DNA of 64,000 bases from Streptomyces noursei ATCC 11455 (GTDB lineage Bacteria > Actinomycetota > Actinomycetes > Streptomycetales > Streptomycetaceae): positions 4,898,001-4,962,000 of the forward strand of contig NZ_CP011533.1 of NCBI RefSeq assembly GCF_001704275.1, given 5' to 3'. This document shows, piece after piece, positions 35,155 through 43,047 of this stretch; positions within the stretch are counted from its first letter, which is position 1; each line of letters begins with the position of its first letter. The notes beneath the pieces are model-generated. The model saw nothing but the letters and a program-made list of their open reading frames with translations, ran no database searches and was not told the origin of the DNA. The position numbers were made by a program, and so were the translations under genes.

Positions 35155-35748
35155 TCAGCCGGACCGCCGGGTCCGCCCGCGCCGGACCGCCCGGACGACC
35201 CCCGGGACGAACAGCGCGCAGGCCAGGGCCCCCATCGCCCACCCCACCCCGTTCCCGTGCTCCGCCTCGGGCCGCGACTCGGGGAGGTCGTCCAGGTCCC
35301 CGGAGCAGGCCAGAGGGGCGGCGGACCGGGCGGCGTAGACGCAGACCGTGGTGGCGGCCCGCCGGGTGCCCGGCGCGGCGCTGGCGTCCGGGGACTGGCG
35401 GGCGCCGAGCACCGCGCCGGAGCTGAAGACCGCGATGCCGTACGCGGGCAGATCGGTGTGCCAGACCGCTTTCCGCCCGCCGGTGGCGTCGTCCTCGACG
35501 GTGCCGCCGGTGGCGGTGGCCGAGACCGTGGTGGCCGGCAGCTCCTGTTCGACACGGGCGCCGGGCATCTCGTCGGCGCCGAGGTTGTGCACGGTGATGC
35601 GGTAGTCGAGCCGCTGCCCGGCCTCCGCATGGTCGACGTCGTCGGTCACCGTCACCGCGACGGCTGGCGGGTCCAGCGGGGCGGGTGCGGCGGGCGGCGC
35701 GGGGAACGCGGCGACGTACAGCACCGCGCAGGCAGCGGCGGTCCTCAT
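35155..35748 (-). CDS. secreted DUF11-like protein with C-terminal membrane anchor
   Basis: 197 residues: a signal peptide (~1-25), an extracellular beta-sandwich resembling DUF11 (VAVTVTDDVDHAEAGQRLDYRITVHNLGAD), a linker with two Cys residues (VCVYAARSAAPLAC), and a C-terminal membrane helix followed by an Arg-rich tail (VRRGRTRRSG). This is a wall- or membrane-attached surface protein; the partner is unknown. The CDF pump gene lies 100 bp upstream on the same strand. Confidence 0.75.
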   Translation of the reverse strand: MRTAAACAVLYVAAFPAPPAAPAPLDPPAVAVTVTDDVDHAEAGQRLDYRITVHNLGADEMPGARVEQELPATTVSATATGGTVEDDATGGRKAVWHTDLPAYGIAVFSSGAVLGARQSPDASAAPGTRRAATTVCVYAARSAAPLACSGDLDDLPESRPEAEHGNGVGWAMGALACALFVPGVVRAVRRGRTRRSG

Positions 35749-35848
35749 GCCGCTATCCGAGCAGTGCGGCGCCGCATGCGGACGGCTCGCGGCCGTGCCC
35801 GGGGGCGGGGTTCACCCGAGTGCGGGTGGACCCGTGACGGCGGGTGGC

Positions 35849-36862
35849 TCAGTGCCGGTGCGGTCCCGGACGGTGGACGGGGCCGTGGGAGTCGTCGCAG
35901 TGGCTGCCGGAGGGCTGCTCGGGCCGGGGCCCCGGACTCAGGGTCAGCAGCTCGTCGTCCTGTTCGCCGAGGTGGTCGACCTGGAGGGTGGCGTGGGTGA
36001 TGCCGTACTCGGTGCGCAGCAGCTCGTGGAGGTTGCGGCGGACCTTGTGGCAGTCGCCGCCCGGCGCGACCAGGATGTGCGCGGACAGCGCGGGCTGACC
36101 GGAGGTGATCTGCCAGATGTGCAGGTCGTGCACCTCGACGACCTGGTCGGCGGCGACCAGGTGATCGCCCAGCGCGTCCGGGTCGATCCCGGCCGGGGCG
36201 GCCTCCATGAAGATCCGCCCGGACTCCCGTACCAGCCCCGTACCGGCCTTCAGCATCAGCGCGACGACGACGAGCGAGGCGATCGCGTCGGCCCGCTGGA
36301 ACCCCGTGGTCAGCACGATCAGACCGGAGATCGCGGTGGCGATGAAGCCGAACAGATCGGTGAGGATGTGCTGGTAGGCCCCCTCGATGTTCAGGCTGGA
36401 GCGGTTGGCCTTGGACAGGAACCAGGTGCAGATCAGGTTGATCACCACGCCGGACAGCGCGGTGATCACCACCAGCCCGCCGGTGACCTCGGGTGGCGAG
36501 ATCAGCCGTTGGACGGCCTCGTAGGCCAGCCAGACGGAGAGCACGAGCAGGGTGATGCCGTTGGCCTGGGCGGAGAGGATCTCGGCGCGCTTGAGGCCGT
36601 AGGTGTAGCCGCCCCGCGCGGGCTTGGCGGCCAGCCGCATCGCGACCAGGGCCAGCACGATCGAGACCGCGTCGGTGAGCATGTGGGCGGCGTCCGAGAT
36701 CAGTGCCAGTGACTGCGCCAGCACACCGATGACCACCTCGACCGCCATGTAGGCGGTCAGCAGGATGAGCGCGGCCCGCAGCCAGCGCCGATCGGCGTCC
36801 GGGGACACACCATGGGTGTGGCCGTGCGCGTGGCTGTGCCCACTGTGGGCGTGCTCGGTCAT
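35849..36862 (-). CDS. cation diffusion facilitator (CzcD/ZitB-like metal efflux)
   Basis: 337 residues from the ATG at 36862 (AAGGAGCG ribosome site). His-rich N terminus (HSGHSHAHGHTHG) and C terminus (HCDDSHGPVHRPGPHRH) bracket six membrane helices. The transport-site motifs are present: SDAAHMLTDA in helix 2 and HILTDLFG in helix 5, giving the HD-HD pattern of Zn2+/Cd2+ exporters. The C-terminal ~90 residues form the cytoplasmic metallochaperone-like domain (DHLVAADQVVEVHDLHIWQ). It exchanges metal for protons at the plasma membrane. The metal is inferred as Zn/Cd/Co. Confidence 0.92.
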   Translation of the reverse strand: MTEHAHSGHSHAHGHTHGVSPDADRRWLRAALILLTAYMAVEVVIGVLAQSLALISDAAHMLTDAVSIVLALVAMRLAAKPARGGYTYGLKRAEILSAQANGITLLVLSVWLAYEAVQRLISPPEVTGGLVVITALSGVVINLICTWFLSKANRSSLNIEGAYQHILTDLFGFIATAISGLIVLTTGFQRADAIASLVVVALMLKAGTGLVRESGRIFMEAAPAGIDPDALGDHLVAADQVVEVHDLHIWQITSGQPALSAHILVAPGGDCHKVRRNLHELLRTEYGITHATLQVDHLGEQDDELLTLSPGPRPEQPSGSHCDDSHGPVHRPGPHRH

Positions 36863-37045
36863 GGCGCGCTCCTTCCTGGCTCCACCTTGCTCCTCGCAGC
36901 GAAGCAAACCGCACTTCGGCAAAAGATCCAAAGGCTGCACCGGTGACCGTTGTCATTACCGTCAAACGGCCTATCGTGCCTGGTCAGAGCGGTGCGGGAG
37001 AAAAGGGCGGGCGGAGTGGAACGATCCGGCCGGAAGGGCGTCCGT

Positions 37046-37069
37046 CGGTCGTTTCACGTGAAACGACCG
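37046..37069. terminator. 24-bp perfect palindrome containing parS, likely tsaD terminator
   Basis: A parS core flanked by CGGTC and GACCG, about 37 bp after the stop codon of the minus-strand tsaD-like gene. Confidence 0.6.
37051..37064. other. parS: parS site (ParB binding)
   Basis: Perfect GTTTCACGTGAAAC in the gap between the CDF gene start and the tsaD-like gene end. Confidence 0.93.
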
Positions 37070-37105
37070 GTTGCCCGGGAAGCGAGGCCGCGGGGGTCGC
37101 CGCCC

Positions 37106-38179
37106 TCAGGCGGCCTGCGCGGGGCCCGCCGCGACCGGATGCAGCGCCGCGTACTCCAGCGGCGCCGACGGGTCGATGGAGACGTCGAGCGGGGCGGGCG
37201 CGGCCCCGGCCCGGACGAGTAGGTCGCCCACGGCCGCGATCATCGCGCCGTTGTCCGTGCACAGCCGCAGCGGGGGGACCCGCAGGGTGATGCCGGCCGC
37301 GGCACAGCGCTCCTCGGCCAGGTAGCGCACCCGGGAGTTGGCCGCCACGCCGCCGACCACCACCAGCGTCCCGACGCCGTGCTCGGTGCAGGCGGCGACC
37401 GCCTTGCGGGTCAACACGTCGGCGACCGCCTCCTGGAGCGCGGCGGCACCGTCGGCGACCGGCAGCGGACGGCCCGCGGCGTGATGGCTCTCGACCCAGC
37501 GCGCCGCCGCCGTCTTCAGCCCCGAGAAGGAGAAGGCGAACCGCTTCTCGGGCGGGCCCGCGGTGAGCGGGCGGGGAAAGTGGACAGCGCGCGGATCCCC
37601 CTCGCGCGCTGTCCGGTCGATGGCCGGGCCGCCGGGGTACGGCAGCCCGAAGACCCGCGCGACCTTGTCGAAGCACTCTCCTGCGGCGTCGTCCAGGGTG
37701 TCGCCGAGGTGTGCGATCGGGTCACGGGCCAGATCACGGACGAGCAGCAGCGAGGTGTGCCCGCCGGAGACGATCAGCACCACGCAGGGGTCGGGCAGCG
37801 GACCGTGCGCGAGGGTGTCGGCGGCGACGTGTCCGGCCAGGTGATGGACGCCGTACAGCGGCACGCCTAGCGCATAGGCCAGCCCCTTGGCGCCGGCCAG
37901 GCCCACCTGGAGCGCGCCGGACAGCCCCGGTCCGGTGGTCACCGCCACCGCGCCGATGTCGGACGCCCGCAGCCCCGCATCGGCCAGGGCGCTGTGCACC
38001 ACGGGCGTCAGCGCGTGCACATGCGCCCGGGCGGCGATCTCCGGCACCACCCCGCCGAACCGCGCGTGCTCCGCCATGCTCGACGCGACGGCGTGCCCGA
38101 GCAGCCGCCCGTCCCGCACCAGGCCGGCGCCCGTCTCGTCGCACGACGACTCGATGCCCAGCACCACCGGCGAGCCCAT
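37106..38179 (-). CDS. tsaD: TsaD-family tRNA threonylcarbamoyladenosine transferase, possible paralogue
   Basis: 357 residues from the ATG at 38179 (GGAAGGAG ribosome site). ASKHA-fold motifs of TsaD/Kae1 are present: [12 protein letters not shown], the metal pair [25 protein letters not shown] and LCTDNGAM. TsaD attaches threonylcarbamoyl to A37 of ANN-decoding tRNAs together with TsaB and TsaE. None of the usual partners (tsaB, tsaE, rimI) is nearby, and the C terminus is shorter than in the TsaD that I recall for Streptomyces, so this may be a second copy. It diverges from the corrin genes across a 225-bp region with unusual dyads. Confidence 0.82.
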   Translation of the reverse strand: MGSPVVLGIESSCDETGAGLVRDGRLLGHAVASSMAEHARFGGVVPEIAARAHVHALTPVVHSALADAGLRASDIGAVAVTTGPGLSGALQVGLAGAKGLAYALGVPLYGVHHLAGHVAADTLAHGPLPDPCVVLIVSGGHTSLLLVRDLARDPIAHLGDTLDDAAGECFDKVARVFGLPYPGGPAIDRTAREGDPRAVHFPRPLTAGPPEKRFAFSFSGLKTAAARWVESHHAAGRPLPVADGAAALQEAVADVLTRKAVAACTEHGVGTLVVVGGVAANSRVRYLAEERCAAAGITLRVPPLRLCTDNGAMIAAVGDLLVRAGAAPAPLDVSIDPSAPLEYAALHPVAAGPAQAA

Positions 38180-38233
38180 GGACCGCACTCCTTCCGCGCC
38201 GCGTTTCGTGCCCCGGACAGTAATAGCAAGTAA

Positions 38234-38250
38234 TTGCAAACAATGTGCAA
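38234..38250. promoter_or_regulatory. Nur-box-like direct repeat
   Basis: TTGCAA-N5-GTGCAA, one mismatch from TTGCAA-N5-TTGCAA, the motif I recall for the nickel sensor Nur of Streptomyces. It lies in the AT-rich part of the tsaD/cobL divergent region with a further AGCAA copy upstream. Candidate only. Confidence 0.35.
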
Positions 38251-38253
38251 GAA

Positions 38254-38297
38254 GGGCCGCATGCCCCGGCACCGGGAGGTGCCGGGGCATGCGGCCC
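38254..38297. other. 19-bp perfect inverted repeat in a divergent promoter region
   Basis: Arms 38254-38272 (beginning GGGCCGCATG) and 38279-38297 with a 6-base loop. It is between divergent genes, upstream of both, so it is not an ordinary gene terminator. It could be a leader attenuator for cobL, an operator, or a remnant of a mobile repeat. Confidence 0.6.
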
Positions 38298-38404
38298 CTC
38301 CCCGGAAGCCGGGACCGCCCGGCCGGTCAGTAGAGTTCGGCACCCGTCCCCCCGGACGATCCCCGACCCCCGTCCCGTCCCTTCGCGCCCCGAGGTGCCC
38401 CGCC

Positions 38405-39706
38405 GTGACTGCCCCGCTTCCGCTCTTCGTCGTAGGTATCGGGGCCGAGGGCTGGGACGGGCTGTCGCCGGCCGCGCGCCGGGAGCTGGCGGCGGCCGAG
38501 GTGCTGCTCGGCGGGGCACGGCAGTTGGCGCTGCTGCCCGCGGAGTGCGCGGGGGAGCGGGTGCCATGGCCCTCCCCGTTGCGGCCGGCCGTGTCCGGGC
38601 TGCTCGCCGCGCATGCCGGGCGCCGGGTCTGCGTGCTGGCCAGCGGGGACCCGATGTTCTACGGCATCGGGCGGACGCTGACCGAGGTGATGGCGGAGGA
38701 CGCCGCGGTGCGGCGGCCGCTGCGGGTGCTGCCGCACCCCTCGTCCGTGGCGTACGCCTGTGCCCGGTTGGGCTGGGCGGTGGAGGACACCGAGGTCGTC
38801 ACGCTCGTCGGGCGGCCCGCGGAGAACCTGGTGCGGGTGCTGCACGACGGGCGGCGGGTGCTGGTGCTGTCGGCCGGGGCCGGGACGCCGGGCGAGGTCG
38901 CGGCGCTGCTGCGGGAGCGGGGCTTCGGGCCGACCCGGATGCGCGTACTGGAGCAACTCGGCGGCGCGCGTGAGCAGTTGGTCGAGGGCACCGCGACGGG
39001 GTGGGACGCGCCCGCCGGCGATCCGCTCAACGTGGTCGCGCTGGACTGCGTGCGGGAGCCCGACGTCCCGCGGCTGCCGGTCGTGCCCGGCCTCCCCGAT
39101 GACGCCTACGAACACGACGGCCAGCTGACCAAGCGTCATGTCCGGGCCGCCACCCTGGCCGCGCTGGCCCCCGCGCCCGGCGAACTCCTCTGGGACGTCG
39201 GCGGCGGATCCGGCTCCATCGCCGTCGAATGGCTGCGCGCGCACCGCACCTGCCGGGCGGTCGGCGTCGAGCGGGATGCCGACCGGGCGGCGCGGATCGG
39301 CCGCAACGCGCGGGCGCTCGGCGTGCCGGCGCTGCGCGTGGTGCACGGCGCAGCGCCCGCCGCGCTGGCCGGGCTGCCCACTCCGGACGCGGTGTTCATC
39401 GGCGGCGGCCTGACCGCGCCGGGCCTGCTGGACGCCTGCTGGGACGCACTGCCCCCGGGGGGCCGGATCGTCGCGAACACCGTGACGCTGGAGTCCGAGG
39501 CGCTGCTGACCCAGTGGTACCGGCGGCACGGCGGCGAACTGGTGCGGCTCGCGGTGGCCCATGCCGTGCCGGTCGGCGGCTTCACGGGCTGGCGGCAGGC
39601 GATGCCGGTCACCCAGTGGTCGGCGGTGAAGCCCCCGCGGCCCGGAGCACCGGAGCCGGGCCCGCAGCGGACCGCCGCGCCGTCCCGCTCCCAGGACCCC
39701 TCGTAA
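38405..39706 (+). CDS. cobL: precorrin-6Y C5,15-methyltransferase, decarboxylating (CbiE-CbiT fusion)
   Basis: 433 residues from a GTG at 38405 with GAGGTG 7 bases upstream. N-terminal CbiE-type tetrapyrrole methylase (~1-210; VVGIGAEGWDGL and VLASGDPMFYGIG loops) fused to a CbiT-type SAM methyltransferase (~235-405; LWDVGGGSGSIAVEWLR). The enzyme methylates C5 and C15 and decarboxylates the C12 acetate in corrin synthesis. It starts the plus-strand pair cobL-cobM (24-bp gap). A short Pro/Ser-rich C-terminal tail is extra. The long upstream leader contains a 19-bp hairpin. Confidence 0.93.
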   Translation: MTAPLPLFVVGIGAEGWDGLSPAARRELAAAEVLLGGARQLALLPAECAGERVPWPSPLRPAVSGLLAAHAGRRVCVLASGDPMFYGIGRTLTEVMAEDAAVRRPLRVLPHPSSVAYACARLGWAVEDTEVVTLVGRPAENLVRVLHDGRRVLVLSAGAGTPGEVAALLRERGFGPTRMRVLEQLGGAREQLVEGTATGWDAPAGDPLNVVALDCVREPDVPRLPVVPGLPDDAYEHDGQLTKRHVRAATLAALAPAPGELLWDVGGGSGSIAVEWLRAHRTCRAVGVERDADRAARIGRNARALGVPALRVVHGAAPAALAGLPTPDAVFIGGGLTAPGLLDACWDALPPGGRIVANTVTLESEALLTQWYRRHGGELVRLAVAHAVPVGGFTGWRQAMPVTQWSAVKPPRPGAPEPGPQRTAAPSRSQDPS

Positions 39707-39730
39707 CCCCTCCCCAGGAGACCGACAGTC

Positions 39731-40498
39731 ATGACCGTCCACTTCATCGGTGCGGGCCCCGGCGCCGCCGACCTGATCACCCTGCGCGGCGCCCGCACCC
39801 TCGCGGCCTGCGGGGTGTGCCTCTACGCCGGCAGCCTGGTGCCGCGCGAACTGCTCGCCGAGTGTCCGCCGGGGGCCCGACTGATCGACACCGCGCAGCT
39901 GGATCTGGACGCGATCACGGCGGAGATGATCCGGGCGCACGAGGAGGGGCAGGACGTCGCCCGGCTGCACTCCGGCGACCCTTCCGTCTTCAGCGCGGTG
40001 GCCGAGCAGATGCGCCGCCTGGACGCCGCGGGGGTGCCGTACGAGGTCGTGCCGGGCGTGCCCGCGTTCGCCGCGGCGGCCGCCGCCCTCAAGCGCGAAC
40101 TGACGGTGCCCACCGTCGGTCAGACCGTCATCCTCACCCGCGTCTCCCAGCGCGCCACGCCCATGCCCGACGGCGAGGACCTGGCCACGCTCGGGCGCAG
40201 CGGCGCACTGCTGGTGCTGCACCTCGCCGCGATGTACGTGGACCGGGTCGTCGACGAACTCCTGCCGCACTACGGCGCCGATTGCCCGGCCGCCGTCGTC
40301 GCGATGGCCTCCCGCCCCGACGAACTCGTGCTGCGCGGCACGCTGGGCGACATCGCCGGCCAGGTGAAGGCCGCGGGCGTGGTCCGGACCGCGGTGATCA
40401 TGGTCGGCCGCACGCTGGGGGCCGAGCAGTTCCGCGACAGCCACCTCTACTCGCCGGAGCGCGAGCGCCCGCACGCGCCCTGCGACGGCGGTGCGTGA
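39731..40498 (+). CDS. cobM: precorrin-4 C11-methyltransferase
   Basis: 255 residues; ATG at 39731 with CAGGAG upstream. Class III tetrapyrrole methylase: MTVHFIGAGPGAADLITLRG at the N terminus, LHSGDPSVFSAVAEQM as the SAM loop, and VVPGVPAFAAAAAAL, diagnostic for CobM/CbiF. It adds the C11 methyl group during corrin ring synthesis in the cytoplasm, acting before the CbiD/CobL steps encoded nearby. It is co-directional with cobL and probably in one operon. Confidence 0.94.
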   Translation: MTVHFIGAGPGAADLITLRGARTLAACGVCLYAGSLVPRELLAECPPGARLIDTAQLDLDAITAEMIRAHEEGQDVARLHSGDPSVFSAVAEQMRRLDAAGVPYEVVPGVPAFAAAAAALKRELTVPTVGQTVILTRVSQRATPMPDGEDLATLGRSGALLVLHLAAMYVDRVVDELLPHYGADCPAAVVAMASRPDELVLRGTLGDIAGQVKAAGVVRTAVIMVGRTLGAEQFRDSHLYSPERERPHAPCDGGA

Positions 40499-40641
40499 GG
40501 GAGCGTCAGCGGCGCGTCGGACCGGGCCTGTTCGGCTGAATTGTATGACCGCATCGGGGTGAAAGTCCGTTTTTATGATCCCGGAGGTCGGTAAGGAAGC
40601 TGCGACACCGCAGGGGGGTCGATGCGAAGGAGCATGCCACG

Positions 40642-40995
40642 ATGCGTACCAGAATGGCCGCCACCGCGGTCGTTGCCGCGACTGTGCTGACCCTCACCGG
40701 CAGCACCGTTGCCAGCGCCAGCGGCAAGGACACCCCGCGCCGCTCGAAGGACAGCCCCGTCAAGATGGCCGCCTGCGCCCTGGGCAGCGCGCTGGGCGCG
40801 CTGACCGGCGGTGACGACACCTGTCTGCGGGACCGGGTGAAGGAGGCTCGCGAGGCGCAGCGCCGCGAGGCGATGGCCCGCGAGGACCGCAGTGAGCACC
40901 ACCGGTCCGCGACGGCCCGCGCCGAGGAGGACCGTATGGACGGCATGGGCCGTGAGGAGGGTATGAGCCGCGGAGAGATGCTGCCGCGGATGTGA
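40642..40995 (+). CDS. small secreted protein, unknown
   Basis: 117 residues from the ATG at 40642; GAAGGAG lies about 10 bases upstream. A clear Sec signal peptide (MAATAVVAATVLTLTGSTVASAS, cut near residue 26 by Ala-x-Ala) is followed by a short region with two Cys residues (MAACALGS, DDTCLRD) and a charged tail rich in Arg, Glu and Met (repeated GMGREEGM-like turns). No family recognised. It sits inside the corrin cluster but shows no metabolic motif; the Met-rich tail could bind metal, which is speculation. Confidence 0.72.
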   Translation: MRTRMAATAVVAATVLTLTGSTVASASGKDTPRRSKDSPVKMAACALGSALGALTGGDDTCLRDRVKEAREAQRREAMAREDRSEHHRSATARAEEDRMDGMGREEGMSRGEMLPRM

Positions 40996-41050
40996 GGTGA
41001 CGAGGGGTCGCTCGGCAGGGCGTCGGATCCCGGTCGTGAGGCCGGGGCGC

Positions 41051-41064
41051 GTTTCACGTGAAAC
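41051..41064. other. parS: parS site (ParB binding)
   Basis: Perfect GTTTCACGTGAAAC in the convergent gap between the small secreted protein gene and cbiD. Confidence 0.93.
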
Positions 41065-41081
41065 ATCCGGCGCCGGTCGCG

Positions 41082-42248
41082 CTAGGTCGTGTCCGGCCCG
41101 TGCGGCTCCGCCCGACCGACCACCAGCCCCGCCCGGTCGATACAGATGACATCGACCGCGACCGGTGCGCCCCGCAGCACGGCCAGTGACGCGTCCCGTG
41201 CCGTGGCCGCCACCAGGTCGCCGAGCGGAACGCCGGCCGCCGCGCACAACTGGAGCGCGGCGAGGCCGGTGTTGGCCTCGGCCACCGCCGCCGCCAGCGC
41301 CTCGTCGGCGCCGCCCTGTCGGGCCAGTTCGGCGAGGAACCCCTTGTCCACCTGGGACCGGGCCGAGTGCAGATCCAGATGCCCGGCGGCCAGTTTGGAC
41401 AGCTTGGCGAAGCCGCCGCAGATCGTCAGCCGGTCCACGGGATGGCGGCGGATGTACTTGAGCACCGCTCCGGCGAAGTCGCCCATGTCCAGCAGGGCGT
41501 CCTCCGGCAGGTGGTGCAGGGCGACGGCGACCTTCTCCGACGTCGAACCGGTGCATCCGGCGACATGCCGCCGGCCGGCCGCGCGCGCCACGTCCACCCC
41601 GCGCCGGATCGAGTCGATCCACGCCGAGCAGGAGTACGGCACGACGATCCCGGTCGTCCCCAGGATCGACAACCCGCCGAGGATGCCGAGCCGCGGATTC
41701 CAGGTGCTGCGCGCGATCTCCTCGCCGTGATCGACGGAGATCTCGACCTCGACGTCCGCGGTCGATCCGCCGCCTCCGTATGCCTCCGCGACGCGCGCCA
41801 GATGCTCCCGGATCATCTGCCGCGGTACGGGATTGATGGCGGGCTCACCGACGTCGAGAGGCAGTCCGGGACGGGTGACCGTGCCCACGCCGGGGCCCGC
41901 CCGGAAGACCACCCCGCTCCCGGCCGGCAGCAGCCGCACCGTGGCCCGCACCAACGCCCCGTGCGTCACATCGGGATCGTCCCCGGCGTCCTTCACCACC
42001 CCGGCCATGGCGGTGGCCGGTCCCGCCCCGGCGGCGGTCAGCTCTTCCACCGCCAGTGCGAAGGACGGCGTCTGCCCCTTGGGCAGCGTGATCGTCACCG
42101 GGTCCGGGAACTCCCCGCCCAGGAGCGCCGCGTACGCCGCCGAACTGGCCGCCGTGGCGCATGCCCCGGTCGTCCACCCGTGCCGCAGCCCGGTGTGCGC
42201 GAGCTGTGCGCTCCGCCCTCCCGTACCCTTCGGTTGCGTTTCACCCAC
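41082..42248 (-). CDS. cbiD: cobalt-precorrin-5B C1-methyltransferase
   Basis: 388 residues from a GTG at 42248; the frame is open to another GTG at 42278, but that would overlap the divergent cobK start. The protein has the CbiD signature LRHGWTTGACATAA, then VTITLPKGQTPSFAL, NPVPRQMI and GTTGIVVPYSC, and ICGGFAKLSKLAAGH. CbiD methylates C1 during ring contraction, the step done by CobF in the classical aerobic route. It stands alone on the minus strand. Family secure, start uncertain. Confidence 0.92.
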   Translation of the reverse strand: MGETQPKGTGGRSAQLAHTGLRHGWTTGACATAASSAAYAALLGGEFPDPVTITLPKGQTPSFALAVEELTAAGAGPATAMAGVVKDAGDDPDVTHGALVRATVRLLPAGSGVVFRAGPGVGTVTRPGLPLDVGEPAINPVPRQMIREHLARVAEAYGGGGSTADVEVEISVDHGEEIARSTWNPRLGILGGLSILGTTGIVVPYSCSAWIDSIRRGVDVARAAGRRHVAGCTGSTSEKVAVALHHLPEDALLDMGDFAGAVLKYIRRHPVDRLTICGGFAKLSKLAAGHLDLHSARSQVDKGFLAELARQGGADEALAAAVAEANTGLAALQLCAAAGVPLGDLVAATARDASLAVLRGAPVAVDVICIDRAGLVVGRAEPHGPDTT

Positions 42249-42265
42249 GGAGGAACCCGCCGCCC

Positions 42266-43036
42266 ATGCCCTCTTCACCCGTCCACGCCCGCGTCCGCCA
42301 TGTGCTGATCCTCGGCGGCACCACGGAGGCCCGCCGATTGGCCGCGGCCCTGGAAGCGGAGCCGGGGGTGCGGGTGACGACCTCGCTGGCCGGCCGGGTG
42401 GCGGCGCCGCGGCTGCCCGCCGGGGAGGTGCGCATCGGCGGGTTCGGCGGCCCCGAGGGCCTCGCGCGCTGGCTGCGCGCGCACGCGGTGGACGCGCTCA
42501 TCGACGCCACCCATCCTTTCGCCGGCACGATCAGTTTCAACGCGGCCCGGGCCGCCGTCACCACCCATGTTCCCCTGCTGGCGCTCCGACGCCCCGGCTG
42601 GGGCGCGCAACCCGGCGATGTCTGGCACCCGGTTCCCTCCCTCGCCGAGGCCGCCGCCGCTCTCCCCGCCCTCGGCGGCCGGGTCTTCCTCACCACCGGC
42701 CGGATGGGCCTCGCCCACTTCGCCCACCTCACGGACCTGTGGTTCCTGGTCCGCTCGGTGGACGCACCCGAGCCTCCGCACCCGCCGCGGATGACGACCG
42801 TCCTGGATCGCGGCCCGTTCACCCTCGACGGGGAACGGGAACTGCTGCGCCGCCACCGCATCGACGTCCTGGTGACGAAGGACAGCGGCGCCGCGGCGAC
42901 CGCCCCCAAGCTGGCCGCCGCGCGGGAGGCCGGGGTGCCGGTGGTCGTCGTCCAGCGGCCGGCCGTCCCGGAGGGCGTGCCGGTGGCCGCCGAGCCGGAC
43001 GCGGCGGTCGACTGGGTGCGGGCGCTCCTCGGCTGA
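42266..43036 (+). CDS. cobK: precorrin-6A (cobalt-precorrin-6A) reductase
   Basis: 256 residues; ATG at 42266 with GGAGGAA 11 bases upstream. CobK/CbiJ features: VLILGGTTEARRLAAAL at the N terminus, the IDATHPFAGTISFNAA block, LTTGRMGLAHFA and LVTKDSGAAATAPKLAAA for NADPH binding. It reduces the macrocycle with NADPH before CobL acts. The start codon is only 17 bp from the divergent cbiD start, so the promoters must overlap or lie inside the neighbouring coding regions. Confidence 0.93.
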   Translation: MPSSPVHARVRHVLILGGTTEARRLAAALEAEPGVRVTTSLAGRVAAPRLPAGEVRIGGFGGPEGLARWLRAHAVDALIDATHPFAGTISFNAARAAVTTHVPLLALRRPGWGAQPGDVWHPVPSLAEAAAALPALGGRVFLTTGRMGLAHFAHLTDLWFLVRSVDAPEPPHPPRMTTVLDRGPFTLDGERELLRRHRIDVLVTKDSGAAATAPKLAAAREAGVPVVVVQRPAVPEGVPVAAEPDAAVDWVRALLG

Positions 43037-43047
43037 ACGCCCGGCGG

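Noticed and set aside
36863..36965. Zur-type operator upstream of the CDF pump (TGACCGTTGTCATTACCGTC)
   Set aside because: The dyad arms are too short and the AT pattern does not fit a Zur or ArsR box well enough to report.
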